Assembly: GCA_964431965.1 (NCBI GenBank) | Contig: CAYSLU010000019.1 | Span: forward strand, 1 to 64,000 | DNA length: 64,000 bases | Reading direction: 5' to 3' | Source: CAYSLU01 sp964431965 | GTDB taxonomy: Bacteria > Verrucomicrobiota > Kiritimatiellia > CAIKKV01 > CAYSLU01 | Part shown: positions 52,138 to 61,263 of the stretch, one piece after another | Layout of the letters: the number at the start of each line of letters is the position of its first letter | How positions within the stretch are numbered: the stretch's first letter is position 1 | The notes under the pieces: model-generated | The model's database searches: none | What the model was told of the DNA's origin: nothing | Seen by the model: only the letters and a program-made list of their open reading frames with translations | Program-made: the position numbers and the translations under genes

Positions 52138-54206
52138 AGAAGATCCGCCCATTGCCCGCCAGAGCCACGGATATCGATGACCGGGTGTTCTGGGCCGCAC
52201 TCCGCGTTCCGCCCGGCGCCCGGAATGCAAGCCATCTGGCGGCGGCCATCCGGCTCGGGAAGAAGGGGGCGCATGAGCGCGCGTATGCCGCGCTCGCCGA
52301 CTACCACCGCGACGCGCTCGCCGGGGAATGGGCCATCACCCGGGATGCCTGGGCCAAGCGCGCGGCGCCCGACCCGCGGGTCCTGGGCGACCTGCTCCGG
52401 CACCGGATCACGGTCTGGCACACGCAGGTCATCGAGTTCGGCCCTACGATCGACTGGTGGCCCGAGGGCCAGGTGGCGGACAATATCCACGGGCTGCACC
52501 GCCTGCACTGGCTGCAGCCGGCGATCGTGGCGCTCCTGCAGACGGGCGACGCCCGCAGCCGCGCCTTCCTTCTCGATGTGATCGCCCAGTACGACGGCGC
52601 GCGGCGACACCCGCGATGGCCCGACATCCGCCGCGTGGGGTTCAGCTCCCTCGAGATCACCTCCAAGTGGGCGATCCTGAGGGCAGCCTATCTGGTGCTT
52701 CTGAACGGCGGAGACATGCCGCCCCTCGCGGTCGGCCGCTTCGCGCGGCTCTTCCTGGCCTTCGGCCGATCGCTGGCCGCCACGCTGGGGGACTACATCC
52801 CGGGCTACAACGCACAGGCGGTCGGCTTCACCACGCTGCTGCATCTCGCGCGCGTGTTCCCGGAGTTCCGCGAAGCCCCGGCATGGGACCGGAAGGCCGT
52901 CAAGCTGGTGCTCGCCCACGCCCGGAAGGGCTTCTTCGCCGACGGCGGAAACCGGGAGCGCGTCTGGGGCTACGGCACCATGCACGTGAGTTCGCTGAGC
53001 CAGCCTTACGAGATCGCGCGCCGGTACGGCGGGCTGGGCGGCCACGAGCGCGAGGTGCGCGCCACGCTGCTGAAGGCGTGCCAGTGGTACGTCAAGACCG
53101 TCGCCCCGCCGCCGACCTACGCCTTCCCCACGTACGGCGACGCGGGCTGGGCGACCCACGACCGGCTCCCGACGGTCCAGGCGATGGCCCGCTGCCTGCC
53201 GGAGTCCGCCACGGACCCGCTCCTGGGCGTGGATCGCACGCGCGGCCACCTGCTGGACTCGTCCGGCTTCGCCGTCATGCGGAACGGCGACAGCACGGCT
53301 TCGACCTACGTCAACCTCAGCTTCGGCCCATTCGCCGGCTGGCACTCGCACTGGGACCTGCTGAGCATGAACCTCTGGGCGTTCGGGGAGCCGTTGCTCG
53401 AGGAGCTGTGCCGGTTCGGCCCCTACGCCAACCCGCTGAACCGGATCTTCTACGCCCCGGAGAGCCACAACCAGGTGCTCATCGACGGGATGGTCTACGA
53501 CAGCCGGCTCGTGGAAGGGCAGGATGTTCACTGGTTCTCGAGCGAGACGGTCGAGTACTTCTCCGCCTATCACCGTGCCTACCGGTTCTTCGTGTTCGGC
53601 CGCGACGCCTCGCCGGTCTCCCCCAACATCGAGGCCAAGGTGCGGCGCACCGTGCTGCTGGTGAAGAACCCCGGCTACGTCGTCGTGATGGACTCGGTCG
53701 AGGACAGCAACGCGCCGGTCTTCCGGGAGGCCATCTCGCAGTACTGGCACTCCCCGCACCCGTTCCGGGTGGTCGGTCCGGGCGCCGTCCGCACGGCGGG
53801 GCGCACGGGCTGCCTGCTGGTTCAGGCGCGGACGGAGGGGCTGCACCGGCTCGACACGTGCAAGGACTTCGGCGGCCCGGAGGTCGAGCACCTCGGCGTG
53901 GCGTACGATCGCTACGGCCTGCGCGCGCGCCGCTGGATGCCGGTCAACCACCGGGGCATCTCCGGCTTCACCACGGTCCTGTACCCGTTCAAGGGGCGGA
54001 TGCCGGCCGTCTCGGCCAGCCCGCTGCCGACGTCGGGCAGCACCCCCTGGAAGACCGATGCGATCCGGGTCGTCTCGCCCGCCGGCACCGATGTCATCGT
54101 CCTGAATCCGGAGCGGGCGGCCGGCTTCGAGTGGAACGGCAAACCCATTGCCAGTCGAGCCTTCGTCCGCCTCGGAACGGGACGAGGCGAGTTGCGTGTG
54201 CCGTAG
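52134..54206 (+). CDS. Heparinase II/III-like protein 1
   Basis: 690 aa. An alpha-helical toroid-like N-terminal half (residues about 50-360, with GLHRLHWLQPAIVALLQTGD and EITSKWAILRAAYLVLL) is followed by the heparinase II/III-like beta domain (GPFAGWHSHWDLLSMNLWAFGEPLL, then NQVLIDGMVYDSR). This is the usual polysaccharide-lyase layout for acidic glycans; lyase activity and target are inferred. No N-terminal signal peptide is seen, which is odd for the family. The GTG start overlaps the stop of protein B (GTGA) and follows AAAAGGAG, so it is coupled to it. Confidence 0.75.
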   Translation: MKKIRPLPARATDIDDRVFWAALRVPPGARNASHLAAAIRLGKKGAHERAYAALADYHRDALAGEWAITRDAWAKRAAPDPRVLGDLLRHRITVWHTQVIEFGPTIDWWPEGQVADNIHGLHRLHWLQPAIVALLQTGDARSRAFLLDVIAQYDGARRHPRWPDIRRVGFSSLEITSKWAILRAAYLVLLNGGDMPPLAVGRFARLFLAFGRSLAATLGDYIPGYNAQAVGFTTLLHLARVFPEFREAPAWDRKAVKLVLAHARKGFFADGGNRERVWGYGTMHVSSLSQPYEIARRYGGLGGHEREVRATLLKACQWYVKTVAPPPTYAFPTYGDAGWATHDRLPTVQAMARCLPESATDPLLGVDRTRGHLLDSSGFAVMRNGDSTASTYVNLSFGPFAGWHSHWDLLSMNLWAFGEPLLEELCRFGPYANPLNRIFYAPESHNQVLIDGMVYDSRLVEGQDVHWFSSETVEYFSAYHRAYRFFVFGRDASPVSPNIEAKVRRTVLLVKNPGYVVVMDSVEDSNAPVFREAISQYWHSPHPFRVVGPGAVRTAGRTGCLLVQARTEGLHRLDTCKDFGGPEVEHLGVAYDRYGLRARRWMPVNHRGISGFTTVLYPFKGRMPAVSASPLPTSGSTPWKTDAIRVVSPAGTDVIVLNPERAAGFEWNGKPIASRAFVRLGTGRGELRVP

Positions 54207-54227
54207 TCCGAAAGGCAGGAGCTAGCC

Positions 54228-55721
54228 ATGCCGCGCGCCGACCAGATCATCATCCTCATGACCGATACCCAGCGGATCGACATGCTGGGATGCTACGGTA
54301 GCCCGGGCCTGCACACGCCGAACCTGGACCGGCTCGCGAGCCAGGGGCTCCGCTTCGACCGGGCGTACACCTGCCAGCCGGTCTGCGGGCCGGCCCGGGC
54401 GGCCCTCTTCACCGGCACCTACCCGCACAGCAACGGGAGCTGGGGCAACTGCATGCCGCTCGGCGCCAACGTGACGACGATCGGACAGCGCCTGCGCGAC
54501 AGCGGGTTCCACACCGCGTACATCGGCAAGTGGCATCTGGACGGCGGCGACTACTTCGGCACCGGCCGCTGCCCCGACGGGTGGGACCCGCGCTACTGGT
54601 ACGACATGCGGAACTACCTGGACCAGCTGCCGCCCGAGGACCGGCTCCGCTCGCGCAACCCGCGAACGAACGACGATCCCACGCTCGCCGCCGAGTTCAC
54701 CTTCGGCCGCCGCTGCTCGAACCGCGCCATCGACTTCCTCGAGAAGCACGGCTCCGAGCGCTTTTGCCTGGCCCTGTCGTACGACGAGCCGCATGACCCG
54801 CACCTCTGTCCGCGCCCGTTCTCCGCGATGTTCACGGACTACCGCCACCCGAAGCGGCCAAACGTCTGGGACACGCTGGATGGCAAGCCGGAGCACCAGC
54901 GCACCTGGGCGGGCGCCGCCACGCAGGCGGATCGCGACGCGCTCATCATCAGCCTGCCCGACTTCTTCGGCTGCAACGCATTCGTCGATGACGAGATCGG
55001 CCGCGTCCTCGCGGCCATCGACCGGCACGCGCCGGGCGCGCTCGTGATCTACACCGCCGACCACGGCGACATGCTCGCCTCCCACTGCCTGTGGAACAAA
55101 GGTCCGGCCATGTACGACGAGATCACCCGCATCCCGTTCGTCGTCCGGTGGCCCGGCGTGGTCCCGGCCTCGGCCTCGTGCCCCCACCCCGTCTCGCACA
55201 TCGACGTGGCGCCGACCCTGATGCAGGCGGCCGGGCTCGCCGTGCCGAAGCTGCTCGAAGGCCGGAGCCTCCTGCCGACGCTCGCCAACCCCGCCGTGCG
55301 CACGAATGATGCCGTGTTCATGGAGTTCGGACGCTACGAAGTCGATCACGACGGCTTCGGCGGCTTCCAGCCCATCCGCTGCGCGTACGACGGCCGCTAC
55401 AAGCTCGCGGTCAACCTGCTCACGACCGACGAGCTCTACGATCACCAGTCCGATCCGGACGAGATGACGAACCTCATCGGCTCCGCCGACCACGCGGCCG
55501 CGCGCAACGCGCTGCACGACCGCCTCCTGGCCTGGATGGACGAGACGCGGGACCCGTTCCGCGGCTACTACTGGGAGCGTCGCCCGTGGCGCACCGCCGC
55601 CCGGCCGGCGTCCTGGAACTGCAGCGGCAAGACGCGGCAGCGCGAAAACGAGGAATACGAGCCCCGACAGCTCGACTACCGCACCGGACTCGAAATGACC
55701 GAAGCTGTGAGAACCAAATAG
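54228..55721 (+). CDS. Sulfatase (family S1, formylglycine-dependent)
   Basis: 497 aa. Active-site motif C53-G-P-A-R57 in TCQPVCGPARAALFTGTYPHSNG is the C-x-P-x-R form; Cys53 would become formylglycine. Metal-binding residues are in LMTDTQRIDMLGCYG, IYTADHGDMLASHCLWNKGPAMYDE, and YIGKWHLDGGDY. Cys-type sulfatases need a maturase (anaerobic sulfatase-maturing enzyme or FGE), absent from this window. No signal peptide, so a cytosolic role is suggested, in line with the neighbouring heparinase-like protein. Probably removes sulfate from an acidic polysaccharide or its oligosaccharides. Confidence 0.9.
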   Translation: MPRADQIIILMTDTQRIDMLGCYGSPGLHTPNLDRLASQGLRFDRAYTCQPVCGPARAALFTGTYPHSNGSWGNCMPLGANVTTIGQRLRDSGFHTAYIGKWHLDGGDYFGTGRCPDGWDPRYWYDMRNYLDQLPPEDRLRSRNPRTNDDPTLAAEFTFGRRCSNRAIDFLEKHGSERFCLALSYDEPHDPHLCPRPFSAMFTDYRHPKRPNVWDTLDGKPEHQRTWAGAATQADRDALIISLPDFFGCNAFVDDEIGRVLAAIDRHAPGALVIYTADHGDMLASHCLWNKGPAMYDEITRIPFVVRWPGVVPASASCPHPVSHIDVAPTLMQAAGLAVPKLLEGRSLLPTLANPAVRTNDAVFMEFGRYEVDHDGFGGFQPIRCAYDGRYKLAVNLLTTDELYDHQSDPDEMTNLIGSADHAAARNALHDRLLAWMDETRDPFRGYYWERRPWRTAARPASWNCSGKTRQRENEEYEPRQLDYRTGLEMTEAVRTK

Positions 55722-55722
55722 C

Positions 55723-57846
55723 ATGAACTACTCGTTTGGCTGCGCGCGTCCCCTTTACGAGCGGAATGTCCATCCCCGCGTCCTGATCGGACCGGACGAA
55801 CTGGCGGACCTGCGCGCCCGCACCCGCTCCGAGGCAACCATCGGCGGCCGCCTCCTCGCCGCCATGCGGCGCAAGGTGCTTCCGCAGGTGGCCGAGATCG
55901 AGGCGTGGGCGCCCGAGCCCGGCGTCATCAGCCCGGGAGACCGGAAGGACGCGTCCACGCCGGCCGGACGCGCCCTGCTCGACATCTCGCTGCTCGGCGT
56001 TCTCGATGCGAATCCCCGCTTCATCGCCGCGGCGGCGAAGATGCTGGCCCACCTGCCGACCGCCGACCGATTCTGCCTCGCGTACGAGCTGCTCTGGTCG
56101 CACCTGTCGCCGGACGCCCGCCGGGCCTACGTCCGCTGGGCGCTCGAGGCGTGCATCCGCAAGCCGCTCGAGAACTCGCGCGTTCGCTACTACCGCTCCG
56201 CGGGCGGCAACATCACGCTCTGGGACATGATGCGCCCGCTGTCCGCCATCCTCGCCATCCAGGGCGACGACGGCGCGCCCGACCTCTCGGCTGAACTGGC
56301 CGAGAGCCTGAAGCGCTTCGAGGCCACACTCAACGTGATCTTCACGCCCGACGGCTACCCCGAGGAGGACATCGGCTACGGCACCCAGGTCGCCGGGCGC
56401 ATGGCCATCCTCGCCGAGGCGACGCGGCGGGCCGGCGTCTTCGACGCCTACCGCCAGTGCCCCCGCATCGCCCGGTTCGGCCAGGCGATCCTTCACTTCG
56501 TCCAGCCCTGGGGCGAGTTCCTGAGCAACACCGGCGATCACGGCGACGACTTCGATACGCGCGAGTTCATTCTGGCGCGACTCGCAACGGAGACCCGCGA
56601 TCCCGCCCTGCTCTGGCTGCTCGGCACGCTCACCTACCCGTCGGCCGGGCCTGACATCCATGCGACGAACCGGGCCCGGGACGCGGAGGTCGCGCTCACC
56701 AGCGATCTTCCGAACGTGCCGGCGACCGTCTGGTCCGCCCTCGTGCTCGATGACCTTTCGGCCCAGCCGGCGCGGCCGGCCGCTCCCGCCTCGCCCACCC
56801 AGTTCCACGACCGCCGCCGCGGCCTGGTCTCGCTGCGCAGCGGCTGGGGCGACGACGACACGCTCGTGCTCTTCGACGGCGCGCAGCGCTCGCCGGCGGC
56901 GCAGGGCCACGCGCACGACAGCTGCGGACACTTCAGCCTCTCCGCACTCGGCGAATACTTCGCGATCGATACGGGCCGCTACAACATCGAGCAGAACTGC
57001 CACAACGTCGTGCTGGTCGACGGCCAGAGCGGTCGGTCCACCGACGGCCACTGGCGCATGTCCTACTACTACGGCCGCCTGACGGAGTGTCAGCCGGGCG
57101 AGTTTGTGGACTTCGCGGCCGTCGATAGCTCCCACCAGCACAACTGCTACTGGGCGTGGCGCAGCATCGGCCTGGTCAAGGGCGCCGGCGCCCCGGCCTA
57201 CCTCTGGACCGTGGAGGACATCAACAAGGCCAACGACTGGGGCGAGTACGTATGGCAGCTTCACTCGAGCCCGGAGAACACGATTGAGCTGGCCGGCGAT
57301 CGGGCCGTCATCCGCGGCTGGCGTCACGGGAACTTGCTCGACGTCCACTTCGCGCTTCCGGGCGTCCACGAGTACCCGAAGCCGCACACGCTTGAGCTGT
57401 CGCAGAACGTGGCCTCGCCCAGCTCCTACCACTACATCCCGGACCCGGCGGAACGTGCCCGGAGCGTGGCGCGACGCCCGTCCGACCAGCTCCATCACGC
57501 CGGCTACGTCCGCCCGCGCCTGCTAGCCAAGGTGGCCGGCTACAACGGCCGCTTTATGAGCCTGATGCTGCCGCGGCGGAAGGACGGCGCGCCGGCGCAG
57601 GTGGAGCGGCTCGCGTCGCTCGAGAACACGCTCGCCGTCCGGATCACGTTCGCGGAGGTGGAAGACATCGTCGTCTACGCCTACGACCACGACATGCTGG
57701 AGGCGGCGGACGTGCGCGGCCGCGGCCTCTGGTGCGTCGTCCGCCGCTCGCGAAAGACCGGCCAAGTCTTGTCCCACGCCCTCGGGCACGGGGTTTCTCT
57801 GCAGGCCGGCGGCGACACGCTGGAGACTCCGGGCTTCACTCGATAA
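55723..57846 (+). CDS. Heparinase II/III-like protein 2
   Basis: 707 aa. Helical N-terminal region to about residue 350, then the heparinase II/III-like core with AQGHAHDSCGHFSLSALGEYFAIDTGRYN (the G-x-HAH-x-D-x-x-x-F motif) and CHNVVLVDGQSGRS. It is the better match of the two heparinase-like proteins in the operon. No signal peptide. It starts one base after the sulfatase stop, so translation is coupled. Its last 11 bases overlap the 3' end of the convergent DUF4838 gene. Confidence 0.82.
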   Translation: MNYSFGCARPLYERNVHPRVLIGPDELADLRARTRSEATIGGRLLAAMRRKVLPQVAEIEAWAPEPGVISPGDRKDASTPAGRALLDISLLGVLDANPRFIAAAAKMLAHLPTADRFCLAYELLWSHLSPDARRAYVRWALEACIRKPLENSRVRYYRSAGGNITLWDMMRPLSAILAIQGDDGAPDLSAELAESLKRFEATLNVIFTPDGYPEEDIGYGTQVAGRMAILAEATRRAGVFDAYRQCPRIARFGQAILHFVQPWGEFLSNTGDHGDDFDTREFILARLATETRDPALLWLLGTLTYPSAGPDIHATNRARDAEVALTSDLPNVPATVWSALVLDDLSAQPARPAAPASPTQFHDRRRGLVSLRSGWGDDDTLVLFDGAQRSPAAQGHAHDSCGHFSLSALGEYFAIDTGRYNIEQNCHNVVLVDGQSGRSTDGHWRMSYYYGRLTECQPGEFVDFAAVDSSHQHNCYWAWRSIGLVKGAGAPAYLWTVEDINKANDWGEYVWQLHSSPENTIELAGDRAVIRGWRHGNLLDVHFALPGVHEYPKPHTLELSQNVASPSSYHYIPDPAERARSVARRPSDQLHHAGYVRPRLLAKVAGYNGRFMSLMLPRRKDGAPAQVERLASLENTLAVRITFAEVEDIVVYAYDHDMLEAADVRGRGLWCVVRRSRKTGQVLSHALGHGVSLQAGGDTLETPGFTR

Positions 57847-60253
57847 AGCGGATTTCGGCGAAATCGGTCAGATTGTCGCTGGTGACGGAACCGGTCGTGT
57901 TCATGCGTTGGTATTCACGCGTGCTGCCCTCCAGCGTGGTTTTGGGGGGCGGAATGATGGAGCAGTCCGCCACGCGATGACGGGTGAAGTTGCCGGTCCA
58001 GAATGAAGTGCTGGCGGCGCCGGGCTTGGGGCGGACCGCGTCAGGCAGAGCGGAGAAAGGAAGAAAGACCTCGAGGCTCCAGAAATCAGACCCGACGAAG
58101 ACCCCCGTCTTCATGCCCGTCGCTTCCCACGCCAAGTCCTTGTTCCTGTTGTCGAAGACGGCACGGGAGGCGCTGACGATGATCTGGTAGAAATCGCCGG
58201 CTCTCTTGCCGGTCACGTCGAGGAAGATTTCGACGTTGTCGTCCCACCAGACCCCGCCGTTGTCATGCCCGCCGTGGCGCGTTTCCAGGCGGTCAGGGGT
58301 GGGTTCGGTCATTCGGAAGCCGAAATAGACGCCATCGGACGTCCAGAGGCCCCGGACCGTGGTGGGGTATTTCGGTTGCTTGCCCTGCTCCTGACCGATC
58401 GCGACGATCATGGCGTTGGCTTGGGCGCGTCCCCATTGCGGCTCGTCGAGTTTGCCGTCGATGGCAGGCCCGTCGCCCACCTTCTGGAGATGCAGGGGTT
58501 TGAAGCCGCTGCCTTCAGCCAAGTCCCTGGACTCCTTGAAGAAAGCCTCCAAGTCGGGGGCCAGGTAGTCGAGGCGCGCCAAGGCGAGGGGGGCGGCACG
58601 GGCCTCCTCGCGCGCTTTGGCGAAGAGCGCTTCCATGCGCTGGACCGTGTCACGCGGGAAGCTCACGTCGTAGATGGCCTTGGGAGACATGCGGCCATCA
58701 GGCCACCGGCTGTCCTCCCAGCAGGAGATTTGAAGGCCGACCAACTCACGCATGCTGGCGGCGGCAGGGCCGAACAGCCGGGCACAGAACGCATCGGCGG
58801 CGGCATCCACGTTGAAGGCGGGGTTCCAGAGGCACTTAAGCCAGGTGTAGAGGCTGATGTGCTGGCGGGGCCAATGGTTGAACTCGCCGTTGATGAAGGA
58901 GCCGATGGTCTTGCCGCGGTTGGCCAGATAGAACCGTTTCGCCACATGCGGATATTGGTAGGCGGCCTTGGTCTTATGGGCCGGCCAGACGGAATAGTGC
59001 CAGTTCTGGATCTTACGGCCGGAGGCGGAGATCCACCGGTCGATGTTGGCCTGTTCGGCGGCGAGGATGGACGGTTCCTTGTAGGCCGCGAAGCCCGGCA
59101 TGCCACAAATCTGCACCTCGACGTTTCCCGGGAACGTCACGCCGTCGGGGCAGGCGGTATAGTTGAGATAGGGCAGGAAGATCACGGTGAACCCGCGGTC
59201 CGGCCACCGCTTTTCGACTTCCTGGGCTAGCTTGTCCACGAAGGCGCACATGATTTTCGAAGCGGTGCCGTATTGGCCTCCCTGCCGATCCCAAGCGGCT
59301 TGGCAGGCCGCGCAATAGCATGCGAGCTCCACGTCGGCGGGGGAGACGGTGATGGCGGTCTTACCCATGATACCGAGATTGTACGGCTTGCCGTCCACGG
59401 CGTTCTGTATCTGGTCGAGGTAGGACTCGATCGTCCTGGGGTTGCTGTAGCAGAGGACGCCGAAATCGCGAGTGCCGTCCTGCTTGAGTTGGAATACCTC
59501 AGCCCGTTCGTTCGTGTAGGCCGTCTTCTGCCAGCGGGGCGTATGGACGGCCAGTTCGACGGGCCAGGAGTTGCCGGCGCGGAGGAACCGATGCAGGGGG
59601 CCCATGTTGAGTCCGGTGCCGCGCCAAGACTCGCTCATGTCGGGCCAAATGACGCGTACGCGGAAGACGGGGCTGTCCTCGATCCAGACGGGGGGCACGG
59701 TCAAGTCCCGGGCGGGCAGGACGGAGATGCCGAGATCATCGCCGTTCGTCTGGGGCATGGGCAGGAACCAGCGAACGCCGAGGTAACGCTCGGCGAAGTC
59801 GTAGACGCCCCAGGCCGTGCCGTTCACGGGCGAGTTCGTATGGCCCACGATGAAGATCTTGTCGCCATCGGTCTTGATGGCGAACCCTTCCACGGGCAGC
59901 TTGTCCGGGACGAGGCCGACTGCAGCAGCTTGGGGACATGGGCCGATAACGAGGGCGGGCCCATCGGGGACGACGTTGGTGACGGCCAGGCGGGTGCCCG
60001 TCGTCTTTTCGAAGAAGAGCTGGAGCTTGTCGATAGCGTTTCGGAGGAGGACGGGCGGCGTGTCCGCGATCACGAGCGTGGCGACGGGCTGGCCGCCCCT
60101 GACGAGAGGGATGGGCGCATGCCGGGGTGTCGCGAGGACCGTGACAGGGGTCAGGTCCGCAGCTTCCCACGGAGGGACAGCCCCCAGAGTAGAGGAAGCG
60201 ACGGCAAGACCAAGGACAACCGCGAGAGGCAAAGCAGTACGAGATCTGTTCAT
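57836..60253 (-). CDS. Exported DUF4838 protein with C-terminal CBM9-like domain
   Basis: 805 aa. Signal peptide to about residue 24 (ALPLAVVLGLAVASSTLGA). An alpha-glucuronidase-N-like beta domain follows (about 40-165, ending GTAWGVYDFAERYLGVRWFLP). Then comes the DUF4838 region (about 180-560, with KTAITVSPADVELACYCAAC and ADAFCARLFGPAAASM), then a CBM9-like domain (about 600-800: DGPAIDGKLDEPQWGRAQ ... EIFLDVTGKRAGDFYQIIVS). DUF4838 proteins resemble TIM-barrel glycoside hydrolases; no activity can be assigned. Third-position GC looks lower than in the surrounding genes, possibly a different origin. Starts 25 bases after the MBL-fold gene. Confidence 0.78.
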   Translation of the reverse strand: MNRSRTALPLAVVLGLAVASSTLGAVPPWEAADLTPVTVLATPRHAPIPLVRGGQPVATLVIADTPPVLLRNAIDKLQLFFEKTTGTRLAVTNVVPDGPALVIGPCPQAAAVGLVPDKLPVEGFAIKTDGDKIFIVGHTNSPVNGTAWGVYDFAERYLGVRWFLPMPQTNGDDLGISVLPARDLTVPPVWIEDSPVFRVRVIWPDMSESWRGTGLNMGPLHRFLRAGNSWPVELAVHTPRWQKTAYTNERAEVFQLKQDGTRDFGVLCYSNPRTIESYLDQIQNAVDGKPYNLGIMGKTAITVSPADVELACYCAACQAAWDRQGGQYGTASKIMCAFVDKLAQEVEKRWPDRGFTVIFLPYLNYTACPDGVTFPGNVEVQICGMPGFAAYKEPSILAAEQANIDRWISASGRKIQNWHYSVWPAHKTKAAYQYPHVAKRFYLANRGKTIGSFINGEFNHWPRQHISLYTWLKCLWNPAFNVDAAADAFCARLFGPAAASMRELVGLQISCWEDSRWPDGRMSPKAIYDVSFPRDTVQRMEALFAKAREEARAAPLALARLDYLAPDLEAFFKESRDLAEGSGFKPLHLQKVGDGPAIDGKLDEPQWGRAQANAMIVAIGQEQGKQPKYPTTVRGLWTSDGVYFGFRMTEPTPDRLETRHGGHDNGGVWWDDNVEIFLDVTGKRAGDFYQIIVSASRAVFDNRNKDLAWEATGMKTGVFVGSDFWSLEVFLPFSALPDAVRPKPGAASTSFWTGNFTRHRVADCSIIPPPKTTLEGSTREYQRMNTTGSVTSDNLTDFAEIRFIE

Positions 60254-60278
60254 GAATGGTCTCTTACCAGATGGCTCC

Positions 60279-61094
60279 TCAAACCTCGATAGCCATGAGA
60301 TCCTTGCCCACGATCAGACCCTCACGGCCGAAGGTGCTGCGGACTTCGTCGACGAGGGTCTCAAGCGTGACGACGCCGGGCCTCAGACAGAAGTGCTTGA
60401 TGAGAAGTCGCCTGACGCCTCTTGCCTTGGCCCAGGTGCCCAGTTCCCGCGGATCGGTGTGGAAGCCGACCCACTTCTCTTTCGTCAGCACGGCGGACGG
60501 GAACGAGCACTCGTGCACTAGCAGGTCCGCTCCGGCGGCGAGTTCCATCAGGTTGGGGCACACGGTCGTATCGCCGACCACGACGATAGCCTTTCCGTCT
60601 GCCTCGATGCGGTAGGCGAGGTTGTCGATCACGGGTTGCTTGTGGACGGGATGAGTGGTCTTGATGACGAATCCGTCAAAGACGAGCGTGCGGCCCTCAT
60701 CAAGAATGTCCAGCGCCTCGTAGTCCTCGCCACGCAAACTGTAGTTCGGATGGCCGCGGCGAGACTCGATGTCTTCCCTATAGGTCCTCTGGAACAGGTT
60801 GTCGCAGAAGTCCCGGGTACCCCGGGGGCCGACGACCTGCATGGGGACCCGGCGCCCCAGGACCCATGAGGTCAGGAACAGATAAGGGAAGTCGCAGTTG
60901 TGGTCGTAGTGGTGATGCGTGAAGAACACGTCGGCGACGGATTCCAAGGGGATGCCTGCTTCGACGAGGCGCATGGAGGCGCCGCGACCGCAGTCGAAGA
61001 GAAGGTTCCTTCCCTTGACCTGAACGACCTGGCCGGGGCCCCAGTGTTCGAGGTCAGGCCGAACGGCGCCGGAACCCAGGAGGATGAATCTCAT
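60279..61094 (-). CDS. Metallo-beta-lactamase-fold hydrolase (RNase Z/PhnP-like)
   Basis: 271 aa. Metal motif HxHxDH appears as TH-HHYDHNCDFPYLF, with further ligands in VVGDTT and LLVHECSF and the terminal KHFCLRPG. The N-terminal FILLGSGAVRPDLEHWGPGQVVQV fits the RNase Z/arylsulfatase-like group. No signal peptide. The reaction is not assignable, but the position between two DUF4838 genes suggests glycan or sulfate-ester metabolism (inference). The ATG at 61094 begins the first strand; the ribosome-binding site (AGAAGAG) is weak. Confidence 0.8.
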   Translation of the reverse strand: MRFILLGSGAVRPDLEHWGPGQVVQVKGRNLLFDCGRGASMRLVEAGIPLESVADVFFTHHHYDHNCDFPYLFLTSWVLGRRVPMQVVGPRGTRDFCDNLFQRTYREDIESRRGHPNYSLRGEDYEALDILDEGRTLVFDGFVIKTTHPVHKQPVIDNLAYRIEADGKAIVVVGDTTVCPNLMELAAGADLLVHECSFPSAVLTKEKWVGFHTDPRELGTWAKARGVRRLLIKHFCLRPGVVTLETLVDEVRSTFGREGLIVGKDLMAIEV

Positions 61095-61263
61095 GTTGTA
61101 TCTCTTCTGATGGGCCCGCCCTATCCGTCCGCCAACCGGAAGCCAGCGGAACACACTCGTTTCTTCCGCCCGTCCCGATCCCCCGCCCGCCGCCACGAGC
61201 GATCCAGCCAGCGGACAGTTGCCTGACGACGGAGCCGACACCGCTCCCGCCGCAAGCCGACGT

